Assembly: GCF_026735135.1 (NCBI RefSeq)
Contig: NZ_JAPQER010000003.1
Span: 372,001-436,000 of the forward strand
DNA length: 64,000 bases
Direction of reading: 5' to 3'
From: Clostridium aestuarii
GTDB taxonomy: Bacteria > Bacillota > Clostridia > Clostridiales > Clostridiaceae
This document shows, piece by piece, positions 55,884-64,000 of the stretch. The notes beneath the pieces are model-generated. The model saw only the letters and a list, made by a program, of their open reading frames with translations, had not been told where the DNA came from and did no database searches. Both the position numbers and the translations under genes were made by a program. Positions within the stretch are counted from its first letter, which is position 1; every line of letters begins with the position of its first letter.

Positions 55884-56378
55884 ATGAAATATTATGGAAA
55901 ATGTTCAATGGCCAGTTTCTTAAAAATTATGCTGGATGTTTTAATTGTTGTTGGCATAGGAATGATTATAGTTATAGCAAAAAATGCATTTACCTCAAAA
56001 GGGATTAATGTAAGTATTACTCTAAAAATTTTCTTGAGTGTATTATTTTCAATAGGAGGTATATGTCTTATTCATATATTATTTAATTTAAAGAAAATAG
56101 TTAATTCTTTGGTAGCCGTTAATCCATTCGTAAGAAGCAATGCGAAAAGTTTAAAGACTATATCTATAGAATGCTTTATTATTGCAGGATGCTATTTGTT
56201 GAATTTTTTTATAAATCCTAATTGGGGGAAACTTAAACTAGTGGTTATAGATGTAAAAGGCATTCATACAGATTTTGCATTTTTTATATTTTTCTTTGCT
56301 GGATGTTTTATTTTGATATTATCAAAGGTTTTTGAGCAGGCTGTTGAAGTTAAAGAAGAAAATGAGCTTACTATTTAA
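55884..56378 (+). CDS. DUF2975 membrane protein
   Basis: The ATG at 55884 follows TTAGGAGGG and gives 164 residues; in-frame ATGs at 55836 onward overlap the previous gene without a ribosome site. Four membrane helices are visible (~residues 10-33, 45-68, 91-108 and 128-150). The order matches DUF2975 proteins, which usually sit next to a YozG-type HTH regulator, as here. Function is unknown in the family. Confidence 0.75.
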   Translation: MKYYGKCSMASFLKIMLDVLIVVGIGMIIVIAKNAFTSKGINVSITLKIFLSVLFSIGGICLIHILFNLKKIVNSLVAVNPFVRSNAKSLKTISIECFIIAGCYLLNFFINPNWGKLKLVVIDVKGIHTDFAFFIFFFAGCFILILSKVFEQAVEVKEENELTI

Positions 56379-56390
56379 AGGAGAAAATTT

Positions 56391-56603
56391 ATGGCTATAA
56401 TTATTAATTTAGATGTGATGATGGCAAAAAGAAAAATTTCCTTATCTGAATTGGCTAAGAGAGTGGGAATAACAAATGCTAATTTATCAATATTAAAAAA
56501 CAATAAAGCAAAAGCAATTAGATTTTCTACTTTAGAAGCTATATGTAGAGAGTTAAATTGCCAGCCAGGAGATATATTGGAGTATGTATTTGATGAACAA
56601 TAA
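56391..56603 (+). CDS. small Cro/C1-type HTH regulator (YozG-like)
   Basis: This 70-residue protein is a single helix-turn-helix domain: MMAKRKISLSELAKRVGI (helices 1-2), TNANLSILKNNKA (recognition helix region) and FSTLEAICRELNCQPGDILEY. That last segment is the hallmark of the YozG/HTH_26 group. AAAGGAG precedes the ATG, 12 bp after the DUF2975 gene. It is the likely controller of the operon and possibly of the inverted repeat at 55085. Confidence 0.88.
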   Translation: MAIIINLDVMMAKRKISLSELAKRVGITNANLSILKNNKAKAIRFSTLEAICRELNCQPGDILEYVFDEQ

Positions 56604-56624
56604 TAATATTAAAGAAGGGGTATT

Positions 56625-58595
56625 ATGGAAAATAAAAAGGTTCAAGCAATAATTATAAAAGATAGAAGTATTCTAATAGGAGAAGCAGCTAGTGAGTTTT
56701 CTGTGAAAAGAAAGGTTTTTATTAGAGGAATTGTAAAAGAAAATGAAACAGAAGAGAATGCAATAAAAAGAGAACTAAAAGAACAGTTGAATTTAGAGTG
56801 TAAAATAACGTTTAAATTTAGTAGAGAGTTAAATTGTGAAATGGCTACTTTTTTAGTTGATTTAAGTGATAAGAATGTAAATATAGATTATGATATTAAT
56901 AATATCAAGTGTTTTAATAAAGAATTCAGTATAGTTGACTTAAATTGGATTCAATTAAGTGATACGGGATATTTATGGGATTTTGAAGCTAGTTATATGA
57001 GATTGCTTGTTGAGGAATGTATTGAAAATCAATATAAAGCTTCATGGATTGATATTATTGAAAATGTATGGTTTAAAAGTTCAGTTTCAAGGAAATATTT
57101 GCAGAATAAATATTTAAAAAAAGAGAGAAAAATAGTAGATTCTAAGGAAGATAAAAGTGAAAAATTAAAAGCTGTTTTTTGCGCTTTAATGATAGGGATT
57201 TTATTTAATTACTTTTTTATATGGGATTGTATAGGAATTTCAGCGATAATATTTAATGCTGTAGTAATAGGTGCAGTAGTATGGCTTATATATCCAAAAG
57301 TTAATTTAAACAAAAGGTTAAGCTTTATATTTTTGATTCCAATAATTTTGTTATCAATAACATATTGTATTTATAATAATGAAGCGTTAAGAACTATAAA
57401 TGGAATACTGACACCTTTGCTGATTGCAGGGTACATAATGATAATAAGATATGAAAATATAAAAGATATAAGAATTGGTTTTATAAAAGGTATTTTTGAT
57501 AGAATATTTCCTAAATCTTTTAGTGCTATTCCTAAGTTCTTAGAATTTACAAAAGAAGCATTAAAATCTACAAACAATGTTAAAGAAAAAAATGCTGTAA
57601 AGAGAAATGTATTTAAAGGGTTGATGATTTCTATACCTTTATTAATTATTGTTATACCACTGCTTACATCAGCAGATATGATGTTTAAATATTATCTTCA
57701 AAATATAGAAACTATATTTGAAAACGTAAATGTGTGGAACTTTATAGGACATGGTATTGTTATATTAGCTGTTACTTTATATATGTTTGGTTTTATATGG
57801 AGCTTTAAATACAATGAAAAAGAACAGAAGGGTAAGGATACAATCAAAATTTCTGCTGTATGGGAACCAGTGACTATAATGACAATAATATTTGTTATAT
57901 GTATAGTTTATTTGATATTTTCTGTAATACAATTTTCATATTTGTATGGTGAAGGAACAAACACACTTCCATTAGGGGTGTCACATTCTGAGTATGCCAG
58001 AACGGGATTTTTTGAGCTTATTTCAGTTACACTTATAAACTTTGCTATATTGATATTTAGTATTAAACTTTGTAAGAATAGCATCTCAAAAATAGACAGA
58101 ATAGCTAATATATCATATAGTTTATTAATTGTATTTACATTTAATATGTTGTTTTCAGCAAATTATAAAATGAATTTGTATGAAAAAGCATTTGGATATA
58201 CACGTTTGAGGATATTTGTGCAGGTATTTATGATTTTAGTTGGTATATTGTTAATCATAGTATTGTTAGGTATATGGAATAGAAAAGTTCCTGTATTAAA
58301 ATTAGCTGTAATATCAGGAATAATAGTTTATATTGGTTTAAACTTTATGAATGTAGATAGAGTTATAGCTAAAGCAAATATTGAAAGATATATGGAAACT
58401 AAGAAAATAGATATGCGTTATCTTGAAACATTATCTTATGATGCAGCACCAGAGATGGCGAAATTATTAGACAAAGGTGATATTAAACTTAAAAAAAGAA
58501 TTAATAAATATATAGAAGAAGAGCAGGAAAAGTTAAAAGATTCTTATAACCATTGGTATGAATTTAATTATTATAAAAATAAGTTTCTCAACTAA
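56625..58595 (+). CDS. Nudix-like domain fused to DUF4173 polytopic membrane domain
   Basis: The 656-residue protein has two parts. Residues ~1-130 look like a Nudix domain with a degenerate Nudix box: G35-x5-E41-x7-R49-E50-x2-E53-Q54, i.e. RELKEQ in place of REUXEE, so one metal-binding Glu is Gln. From residue ~185 there is a membrane domain of about 12 helices that matches DUF4173/DUF4153 by its landmark GVSHSEYARTGFFELI and by the cytoplasmic C-terminal helices. The fusion suggests binding or sensing of a nucleoside diphosphate-linked molecule rather than hydrolysis. It is the last gene of the operon. GAAGGGG lies before the ATG. Confidence 0.7.
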   Translation: MENKKVQAIIIKDRSILIGEAASEFSVKRKVFIRGIVKENETEENAIKRELKEQLNLECKITFKFSRELNCEMATFLVDLSDKNVNIDYDINNIKCFNKEFSIVDLNWIQLSDTGYLWDFEASYMRLLVEECIENQYKASWIDIIENVWFKSSVSRKYLQNKYLKKERKIVDSKEDKSEKLKAVFCALMIGILFNYFFIWDCIGISAIIFNAVVIGAVVWLIYPKVNLNKRLSFIFLIPIILLSITYCIYNNEALRTINGILTPLLIAGYIMIIRYENIKDIRIGFIKGIFDRIFPKSFSAIPKFLEFTKEALKSTNNVKEKNAVKRNVFKGLMISIPLLIIVIPLLTSADMMFKYYLQNIETIFENVNVWNFIGHGIVILAVTLYMFGFIWSFKYNEKEQKGKDTIKISAVWEPVTIMTIIFVICIVYLIFSVIQFSYLYGEGTNTLPLGVSHSEYARTGFFELISVTLINFAILIFSIKLCKNSISKIDRIANISYSLLIVFTFNMLFSANYKMNLYEKAFGYTRLRIFVQVFMILVGILLIIVLLGIWNRKVPVLKLAVISGIIVYIGLNFMNVDRVIAKANIERYMETKKIDMRYLETLSYDAAPEMAKLLDKGDIKLKKRINKYIEEEQEKLKDSYNHWYEFNYYKNKFLN

Positions 58596-58611
58596 ATAAA
58601 TTATATTAAGT

Positions 58612-58652
58612 AAAGGTAAAAGTTTATTTTAAATAAATGCCTTTCCTTTTTT
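58612..58652 (+). terminator. weak hairpin terminator after 58595
   Basis: AAAGG (58612-58616) pairs with CCTTT (58640-58644) and an inner TTTATTT pairs with AAATAAA, with an internal loop. A T-rich stretch follows. This is the least certain terminator listed. Confidence 0.4.
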
Positions 58653-58808
58653 TGCTTTTATGACTATAAATACTGATATTTATTACAGTTTTAGGTATTT
58701 AATGTATAATGTAGTAGTAAAAGAAAATATTTTTATTAAATGATAGTAAAATCTATACATTTAAAATAGTAAATATATAAACTGTTTATAGTATGGGAGG
58801 CAATAAAT

Positions 58809-59717
58809 ATGTACAAATTAATAGCGCTAGATATGGATGGAACTCTTTTAAATAATAATCAGAGTATTTCTAAAGAAAATATTGTTGCAATTAAAAGAGC
58901 TAAAGAACTTGGAGTTAAAGTAGTGTTGACTACAGGACGTTCAATAGGAGGAATTGAAAGATACTTAAAAAAATTAGATTTAATAAATGATGATGAGTAT
59001 TCAATTACATGTAGTGGAGCATTGATATTGAATAATACTAAGAAAAAAATAATTGAATGCAATCCTATAAGTTATGATGAATTTAAATATATATTTGATT
59101 TAGCTAAGAAGATAAATATTACTTTAAATATATATTCTGAGGACTGCATATATGTACCTTCATATGATCCTTTCAGTAAATTTGATTCTATTGCAAATAA
59201 TGTTCCGCTGAAACTTGTGGATTTTAATTCATTAAATAAAGACATTACCATAAATAAGGTTACTTTAATTAATGAAGATTTGAGTATACTAAAAAAATTG
59301 AAAAGCTTTTTCCCAAGTGTTTGTTTAGAAAATTTAGATGTAAAGGCCAAGAAGAATTTTGATGAAAATTTATTCGAAGACATTTCAAAAGTATCTTCTG
59401 AGTTTTTAGAAAAATTTACAGCACTTAAGACATCACCTTATACAATGGAAGTTATAAAAAAGGTTTGTAATAAAGGCAAAGGTGTGCAGACAATGGCTGA
59501 AAGACTAGGAATAAAAAAAGAAGAAGTAATATGTGTTGGTGATTCTGGAAATGATAAACATATGATTGAATTTGCTGGTTTAGGAGTTGCTATGCAAAAT
59601 GCATTTCCTGAAATTAAAGAAATTGCTGATTATGTAACTTATACTAATGAAGAAAATGGTGTAGCTCATGTTATTGAAAAATTTATATTAAATGAGGATA
59701 TAAGAATAGCAAATTAA
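58809..59717 (+). CDS. Cof-type HAD-superfamily phosphatase
   Basis: The 302-residue HAD enzyme has motif I LDMDGTLLNNN (nucleophile Asp and acid/base Asp), motif II TTGRS, a Lys upstream of motif III, and motif IV GDSGNDKHMIEFAG with a YidA/Cof-type C2b cap between. These are small-sugar or nucleotide phosphatases with broad substrates. GGGAGG precedes the ATG. It may be transcribed with manA, 79 bp downstream. Confidence 0.92.
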   Translation: MYKLIALDMDGTLLNNNQSISKENIVAIKRAKELGVKVVLTTGRSIGGIERYLKKLDLINDDEYSITCSGALILNNTKKKIIECNPISYDEFKYIFDLAKKINITLNIYSEDCIYVPSYDPFSKFDSIANNVPLKLVDFNSLNKDITINKVTLINEDLSILKKLKSFFPSVCLENLDVKAKKNFDENLFEDISKVSSEFLEKFTALKTSPYTMEVIKKVCNKGKGVQTMAERLGIKKEEVICVGDSGNDKHMIEFAGLGVAMQNAFPEIKEIADYVTYTNEENGVAHVIEKFILNEDIRIAN

Positions 59718-59796
59718 TTAGGAATCTAAAAAAAAATTGTAATTAAATTCTCTTGTTTATAGTATATTTTACTATGAAAAATTTGGAGGATTTAAA

Positions 59797-60777
59797 ATGT
59801 ATCCATTAAAATTTGAGAATTTATATTATGAAAAAATATGGGGCGGCAGAGATTTAGAATTATTTAGAGACAATTTACCAGAAGGAAATATAGGCGAAAG
59901 TTGGGATGTAGCGTGTCATTTGCATGGAACAAGTATAGTTGCAAATGGAGAGCTTAAAGGAACTAAATTAGATGAATTAATTAGATTAAAAGGTAAGAAG
60001 CTTATAGGAACTAAAATTTCTACAGAATGGTTTCCATTGCTTATTAAGCTTATAGATACTAAAGATAAACTTTCAGTTCAAGTTCATCCAGATAATCAGT
60101 ATGGAAAAGAAGTAGAAGGAGAAATGGGTAAAACAGAAGTTTGGTATGTAATGGAGGCTTTTGAGGGAGCCAATTTGATTTTAGGAACTAAAGAAGGATG
60201 TACAAAAGAAAAATTTGAGAAAGCTATTAAAGAAGGTAATTTGGATAAGTATATATATGAAATTCCTGTAAAAAAAGGTGAAGTTTATTTTGTAAAAAGC
60301 GGGTTAATTCATTCTATTGGTAGGGGAGTTATAATAGCTGAAATACAGCAAAATAGTGATACTACTTATAGAGTATATGATTATAATAGGGGAAGAAAAC
60401 TTCATATAAATAGGGCTTTAGATGTTGTTGATTTTAGTTTATATGGAAATAAAAGTACTGGTCTTAAGACAGAAAGAGTAGGTTATAATAAAACTTATTT
60501 ATGTTTGTGTGAGGATTTCTCATTAGAGTTATATGATGTGAAAAAATATTTTACTGAAGTTAGTGATGTAGAAAGGTTTTATGTATTTACTTGTGTAGAA
60601 GGACAAGGGAAAATTGTCTATAAAGAAGGATTTCAAGGAATAAAAAAAGGTGATAGTGTATTAATTCCTGCTACTTTAGGAGAATATACATTTAAGGGTG
60701 AAATGAAAGTCTTAAAGAGTTATGTACCTGATATTAAAAAAGTTGAAGAAGATATTCTACATGAAGTGAAAAAATAA
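59797..60777 (+). CDS. manA: mannose-6-phosphate isomerase (class I)
   Basis: The 326-residue zinc enzyme has the cupin core and metal ligands: VQVHPDNQYG (Gln and His), GKTEVWYVMEA (Glu) and SGLIHSIGRG (His). IWGGRDLELF at the start is typical of the Firmicute-type enzyme. It interconverts mannose 6-phosphate and fructose 6-phosphate. TTGGAGG precedes the ATG. A terminator follows. Confidence 0.95.
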   Translation: MYPLKFENLYYEKIWGGRDLELFRDNLPEGNIGESWDVACHLHGTSIVANGELKGTKLDELIRLKGKKLIGTKISTEWFPLLIKLIDTKDKLSVQVHPDNQYGKEVEGEMGKTEVWYVMEAFEGANLILGTKEGCTKEKFEKAIKEGNLDKYIYEIPVKKGEVYFVKSGLIHSIGRGVIIAEIQQNSDTTYRVYDYNRGRKLHINRALDVVDFSLYGNKSTGLKTERVGYNKTYLCLCEDFSLELYDVKKYFTEVSDVERFYVFTCVEGQGKIVYKEGFQGIKKGDSVLIPATLGEYTFKGEMKVLKSYVPDIKKVEEDILHEVKK

Positions 60778-60792
60778 TAAAAGTATAGTGAT

Positions 60793-60822
60793 AAAAGGAG
60801 GTATAGGATACCTCCTTTTTTA
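60793..60822 (+). terminator. terminator after manA
   Basis: A 12-bp stem (60793-60804 with 60808-60819) is followed by Ts. Confidence 0.8.
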
Positions 60823-60917
60823 AGTTGTAAAAAATGCACTAATTATAGAGAAAAAATTGAATAAAGTTTTAAAGTTTAACAAACTATAAAATTAAAATAA
60901 CTAGGAGTAAGGGTGAT

Positions 60918-62006
60918 ATGAAAGAGTACCTGACTAATATACAAATTTTTTTTATATTGGTAATAAGCGTAACGGTACATGACTCTATGGAATTAGCAAA
61001 AGAAGTAGCTGAAGTCGTTGGTACTGATGGTTGGATTACAATATTATTAGGCATGGTTATATCTATTTTTTTTACGTATATAATTACTTATCTCGGTTCG
61101 ACTTTTAGAGGAAAGACTTTAGAGGAATATAGTAATATAATTGTTGGAAAGTTTTTTACTAATATTTTTATAATTATATATATTATATATTTTTTTCTAG
61201 TTGGTGCATTTCTTCCACAAATAGGATGTGAATTTTTAAGATTAGAGATATTGGAAAAGACTCCCAGATGGACAATGGTATTAGCGTTGCTTTTAGTGGT
61301 ATATTATACTATTTGTAAAGGTTTAAGAGTGATTGGTAGATTATTTGAGTTTTATGGTTTTATTATTATTATGGCAACAATTTTTATACCTACAATTATG
61401 TTTACTCAAGGTAGGCTGATTAATATTCAACCTTTAGTAGGTAGTGTAGATAAGATTCAATATGTAAAGGGTCTAGAAAAAGTCATTCCATACATTGGTA
61501 TTGAACTATTAATGATTATTCCTTTTGAAAAAAATAACTCTAAAATATTAAAATATACAATTAGTGCTATATTACTTAGCGGATTTATATTCTTATTAGC
61601 ATTTGAAGCTTGTATATCCATATTAGGAGTAGATGATATTATATATTATAAGGATGCATTATTTGTGGCGGTCAGGAGAGTAGATGTGCCATATCTTGAA
61701 TTTTTTCAAAGAATTGATGGTATTTTTATCAGCATATGGTTTATGGCTTTGATTGCAAAAACTTGTATTTATATTTATGCAACTGTATATCTTTTAAAAA
61801 AAATATTCAAAAAAGTAGAATTTAAATATATTGGTCTTGTTGTAATTGTGTTAGCTTGTATTATAGGAAAAATTCCAAAAACTTTTGAGAGTCAACAAAA
61901 ACTTTTTCAATATGCTGGATATATGTCAATACTTACTGGGGTAATTATACCTTTAATATTATTTAGTATAGCAAAGGTGAAAAAATATGATAAAAAAATT
62001 GTTTAG
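60918..62006 (+). CDS. germinant receptor B subunit (GerAB/APC family)
   Basis: This 362-residue protein has about ten membrane helices and belongs to the spore germination permease family (APC fold). Landmarks are DGWITILLGMVISIFFTYIITYL, LEEYSNIIVGKFF and DGIFISIWFMALI. In germinant receptors this subunit binds the nutrient ligand in the inner spore membrane. It overlaps the next gene by 20 bp. GGAGTAAGGGTG lies before the ATG. Confidence 0.92.
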   Translation: MKEYLTNIQIFFILVISVTVHDSMELAKEVAEVVGTDGWITILLGMVISIFFTYIITYLGSTFRGKTLEEYSNIIVGKFFTNIFIIIYIIYFFLVGAFLPQIGCEFLRLEILEKTPRWTMVLALLLVVYYTICKGLRVIGRLFEFYGFIIIMATIFIPTIMFTQGRLINIQPLVGSVDKIQYVKGLEKVIPYIGIELLMIIPFEKNNSKILKYTISAILLSGFIFLLAFEACISILGVDDIIYYKDALFVAVRRVDVPYLEFFQRIDGIFISIWFMALIAKTCIYIYATVYLLKKIFKKVEFKYIGLVVIVLACIIGKIPKTFESQQKLFQYAGYMSILTGVIIPLILFSIAKVKKYDKKIV

Positions 62007-63132
62007 TATGATGTTAGTATTCATTTTGAGCATAAATCTTACAGGATGTTGGGATTATCGTGATATTAATAAAAAGAACATTCTTTTGGCAGTCGGGTTA
62101 GATTATACAGAGGGAAAATATCGGTTTGTTACAGAAACTGCACAAATTAAAGTACTTCAAAAGGAAGATGTAGGTCAACAAGAAAGTACACAGTTATCTT
62201 TTGGAGAAGGTGAAAATTATGCAGAGGCAAGGAGAGAACTTGAACATACTAACTCTTTTCCTACTTTTCGAGGAACAGTAAGAGTGATGATTTTTGATAA
62301 AGAGGCCGCTGAAAAAGGTATAGAAGATTATATAAACAGAATGAAAAAAATAACTGACTATAGAAAAACAACTCCTGTAGTAGTAAGCAAACAAAAAACA
62401 GATAAGATATTAAGTGTAAAACCTATTAATGATACAACTACAGGTTTTATGGTAGATGATATTTTAGATAATGTAGCTAAAAATGGATATGGTATAGATA
62501 AAAATGTAGGAGATATTCTTTTAGATATAGCAATGAAAAAAATAGGATACGTTTTACCATATATTGAGATAAGAGATGGAATTTTACACTATGCTGGAGC
62601 TGTAGTTATGAAGGATTCAAAAATGATTGGAATGATGGATGCGGATAATAAGGATTTTAAAGGGTTAATATATATTTTATCAAAACACCCTAAGGTTATA
62701 AATGTAGTTTCTCATCCAGAAGAAGATAAAGATTTACTTTATTTTAATACAAAGATGAAAAAATCTATAAATACAGATTATAAGGATGGGAAATTAATTA
62801 TAGATGTTAATTTAAAGGCTAGTTCAAAACTAAACTTTCAATACTACGTAAAACCGCCAATTACTGATAAAGTAAAATCTGAATTAGAACAAATGATAGG
62901 TGATGATATTAAAAATGATTTGGCAGTTGCAATAGAGAAATCTCAAAATGAATTTGAAAGTGATATATTTGGTTTTGCAAAATATTTTAGAGCTCAAAAC
63001 CCTAAAATTTATAAAAAAATAAATTGGGTTAAGGAATATCCATTAGCTGAGATTAATGTTAAGGTAGATGCTAAAATAGATAACTTGGGAACTACTGATT
63101 CAAAAGCTAAGGGGGTATTTGAAGATGAATAG
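61987..63132 (+). CDS. germinant receptor C subunit lipoprotein (Ger(x)C family)
   Basis: This is a 381-residue lipoprotein: signal MIKKLFSMMLVFILSINLTGC with lipid-modified C21 followed by WDYRDINKKNIL, the standard beginning of GerC proteins. The body shows VGLDYTEGKYRF, FPTFRGTVRVMIFDKEAAEKGIEDYI and EKSQNEFESDIFGFAKYFR near the end. It is exposed on the outer face of the inner spore membrane. The start lies within the 3' end of gerB and the stop overlaps the next gene by 8 bp. Confidence 0.93.
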   Translation: MIKKLFSMMLVFILSINLTGCWDYRDINKKNILLAVGLDYTEGKYRFVTETAQIKVLQKEDVGQQESTQLSFGEGENYAEARRELEHTNSFPTFRGTVRVMIFDKEAAEKGIEDYINRMKKITDYRKTTPVVVSKQKTDKILSVKPINDTTTGFMVDDILDNVAKNGYGIDKNVGDILLDIAMKKIGYVLPYIEIRDGILHYAGAVVMKDSKMIGMMDADNKDFKGLIYILSKHPKVINVVSHPEEDKDLLYFNTKMKKSINTDYKDGKLIIDVNLKASSKLNFQYYVKPPITDKVKSELEQMIGDDIKNDLAVAIEKSQNEFESDIFGFAKYFRAQNPKIYKKINWVKEYPLAEINVKVDAKIDNLGTTDSKAKGVFEDE

Positions 63133-64000
63133 TATCGATAAAGAAAGTAAATTATTAAATAAAATATTAGAAATACGGCAGGGGGATATGGGAATAACTA
63201 TCAGAAACTTAGATGTTCGGAATACAGAGATATATATACTTTATATTGGACAGATTAGTGATAGGCAAATGATATCTGAAAGTATTATTAAACCTATAGT
63301 ACAGTATAGAGATGAGCAAAAACTCAGTATTGACAAGATAGTTAGTTCTATAATTTATATTGATGATGTATCTACTGATTATGATGAGAATAAGATAATA
63401 GAATATATTTTAGAGGGAAAATCTATTCTATTAATAAACAGCGATGAAAAATATATTGTAGCCAATACATTTAAAGTTGAAAAAAGAAATCCAGAAAAAC
63501 CTGAGATAGCATATACGTTAAAAGGACCGAAAGATTCTTTTACAGAAAGCTTAGATGGTAATATATCGCTAATAAGGTATAGAATAAAAGATCCCAATCT
63601 TAGGATAGATAGTTTAACAGTTGGAAAGAGAACTAAAACTAAAATTGCAGTGATTTACATAAATGATATAGCAAACCCAAGATATGTTTCTGAAATTAAA
63701 GAGAGAATAAATAATATAAGCATTGATGGAATTTTTGAATCAGGATATATCCAGAAATATTTGTTAAATAATAAGTTGGATTTGTTCCCACAATCAGGTA
63801 TTGTTGAAAGATCTGATATGGCTTCTGCTGATATATTGGAAGGAAAAATTATTCTGATAGTTGAGGGTGGAAATCTTGCTATATCTGTACCTAAATTATT
63901 TGGAGATTTTTTAGATTCTGGTGATGATCATTATGATGAGTTATATAGTGGAATATTTGCAAAAATTCTTAGAATTGTATCGCTGAATATAAGTTTAACA
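63125..64000 (+). CDS. germinant receptor A subunit (GerAA family), 3' partial
   Basis: From the ATG at 63125 the frame stays open to the window edge (292 codons seen). Residues ~1-280 are the N-terminal soluble domain of GerA proteins: GPKDSFTESLDGNISLIRYRIKDPNLR, the GKRTKTKIAVIYINDIANP segment and a strand pair ILEGKIILIVEGGNLAISVPKLF. The membrane domain of five or six helices should follow outside the window. The usual ERPD before ASADIL is changed to ERSD. It is the third gene of this receptor operon, in the order B-C-A. Confidence 0.93.
   Translation, partial: MNSIDKESKLLNKILEIRQGDMGITIRNLDVRNTEIYILYIGQISDRQMISESIIKPIVQYRDEQKLSIDKIVSSIIYIDDVSTDYDENKIIEYILEGKSILLINSDEKYIVANTFKVEKRNPEKPEIAYTLKGPKDSFTESLDGNISLIRYRIKDPNLRIDSLTVGKRTKTKIAVIYINDIANPRYVSEIKERINNISIDGIFESGYIQKYLLNNKLDLFPQSGIVERSDMASADILEGKIILIVEGGNLAISVPKLFGDFLDSGDDHYDELYSGIFAKILRIVSLNISLT

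Overview
The window reads as chromosomal DNA of a low-GC, endospore-forming anaerobe, most likely a cluster I Clostridium; the species cannot be fixed from the sequence alone. The grounds are very AT-rich DNA, strong GGAGG ribosome binding sites with frequent TTG/GTG starts, a V/A-type ATPase operon, a flavodiiron protein, HPr kinase, a class II (GlpX) fructose bisphosphatase and spore germinant-receptor genes. I saw no rRNA, tRNA, CRISPR array, insertion sequence or prophage. Most of the window is dense housekeeping and catabolic operons, nearly all on the + strand.

Layout. 1-3833: the end of a sugar-dehydrogenase-like beta-propeller protein, a leaderless zinc phospholipase C-like protein, and a methyltransferase-like gene coupled to a B12-binding radical SAM gene. 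4089-12673: a nine-gene V-type ATPase operon (ntpF-I-K-E-C-G-A-B-D), followed by peptide deformylase. 13834-21928: an ABC sugar importer (ATPase, two permeases, binding lipoprotein) with a ketose 3-epimerase-like protein, ribulokinase and L-ribulose-5-phosphate 4-epimerase, which together suggest use of a ketopentose such as L-xylulose or L-ribulose. 22225-30442: a NiaX-like vitamin transporter component, an RmlD-like protein that has lost its YxxxK pair, an RNA polymerase-associated HelD-type helicase, flavodiiron protein FprA, an iron-sulfur flavoprotein-like reductase and GlpX. 30710-34856: hprK, 5-formyl-THF cyclo-ligase, CorA, an M18 aminopeptidase and a 44-residue membrane microprotein. 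34980-36226 (- strand): a PPC-domain protein and a PHP phosphoesterase.

36480-42562: folate genes (pabA, pabB, pabC, an HD phosphohydrolase, folP, fused folB-folK) followed by a DMT-family transporter. 42785-46003: a UgpA/UgpE/UgpB-like importer without its ATPase. 46120-49932: the biotin operon bioY-bioB-bioD-bioA behind a clear BirA operator that overlaps its promoter. 50042-54957: an unknown anchored protein, a Cache-type chemoreceptor, a DUF523 protein and a secreted S41 peptidase. 55085-58595: a poorly known operon with an anchored or secreted protein, a DUF2975 membrane protein, a YozG-like HTH regulator and a Nudix-DUF4173 membrane fusion, preceded by a perfect inverted repeat over the -35 box. 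58809-60777: a Cof-type phosphatase and mannose-6-phosphate isomerase. 60918-64000: germinant-receptor genes in the order B-C-A, the last running off the window.

The candidates most worth a second look are the 55-58.6 kb Nudix-DUF4173 operon, the isomerase-free pentose operon, the HD protein embedded among folate genes, the catalytically stripped RmlD-like protein, and a 32-bp palindromic element present twice. All family assignments were made by reading motifs by eye; no database search was run.
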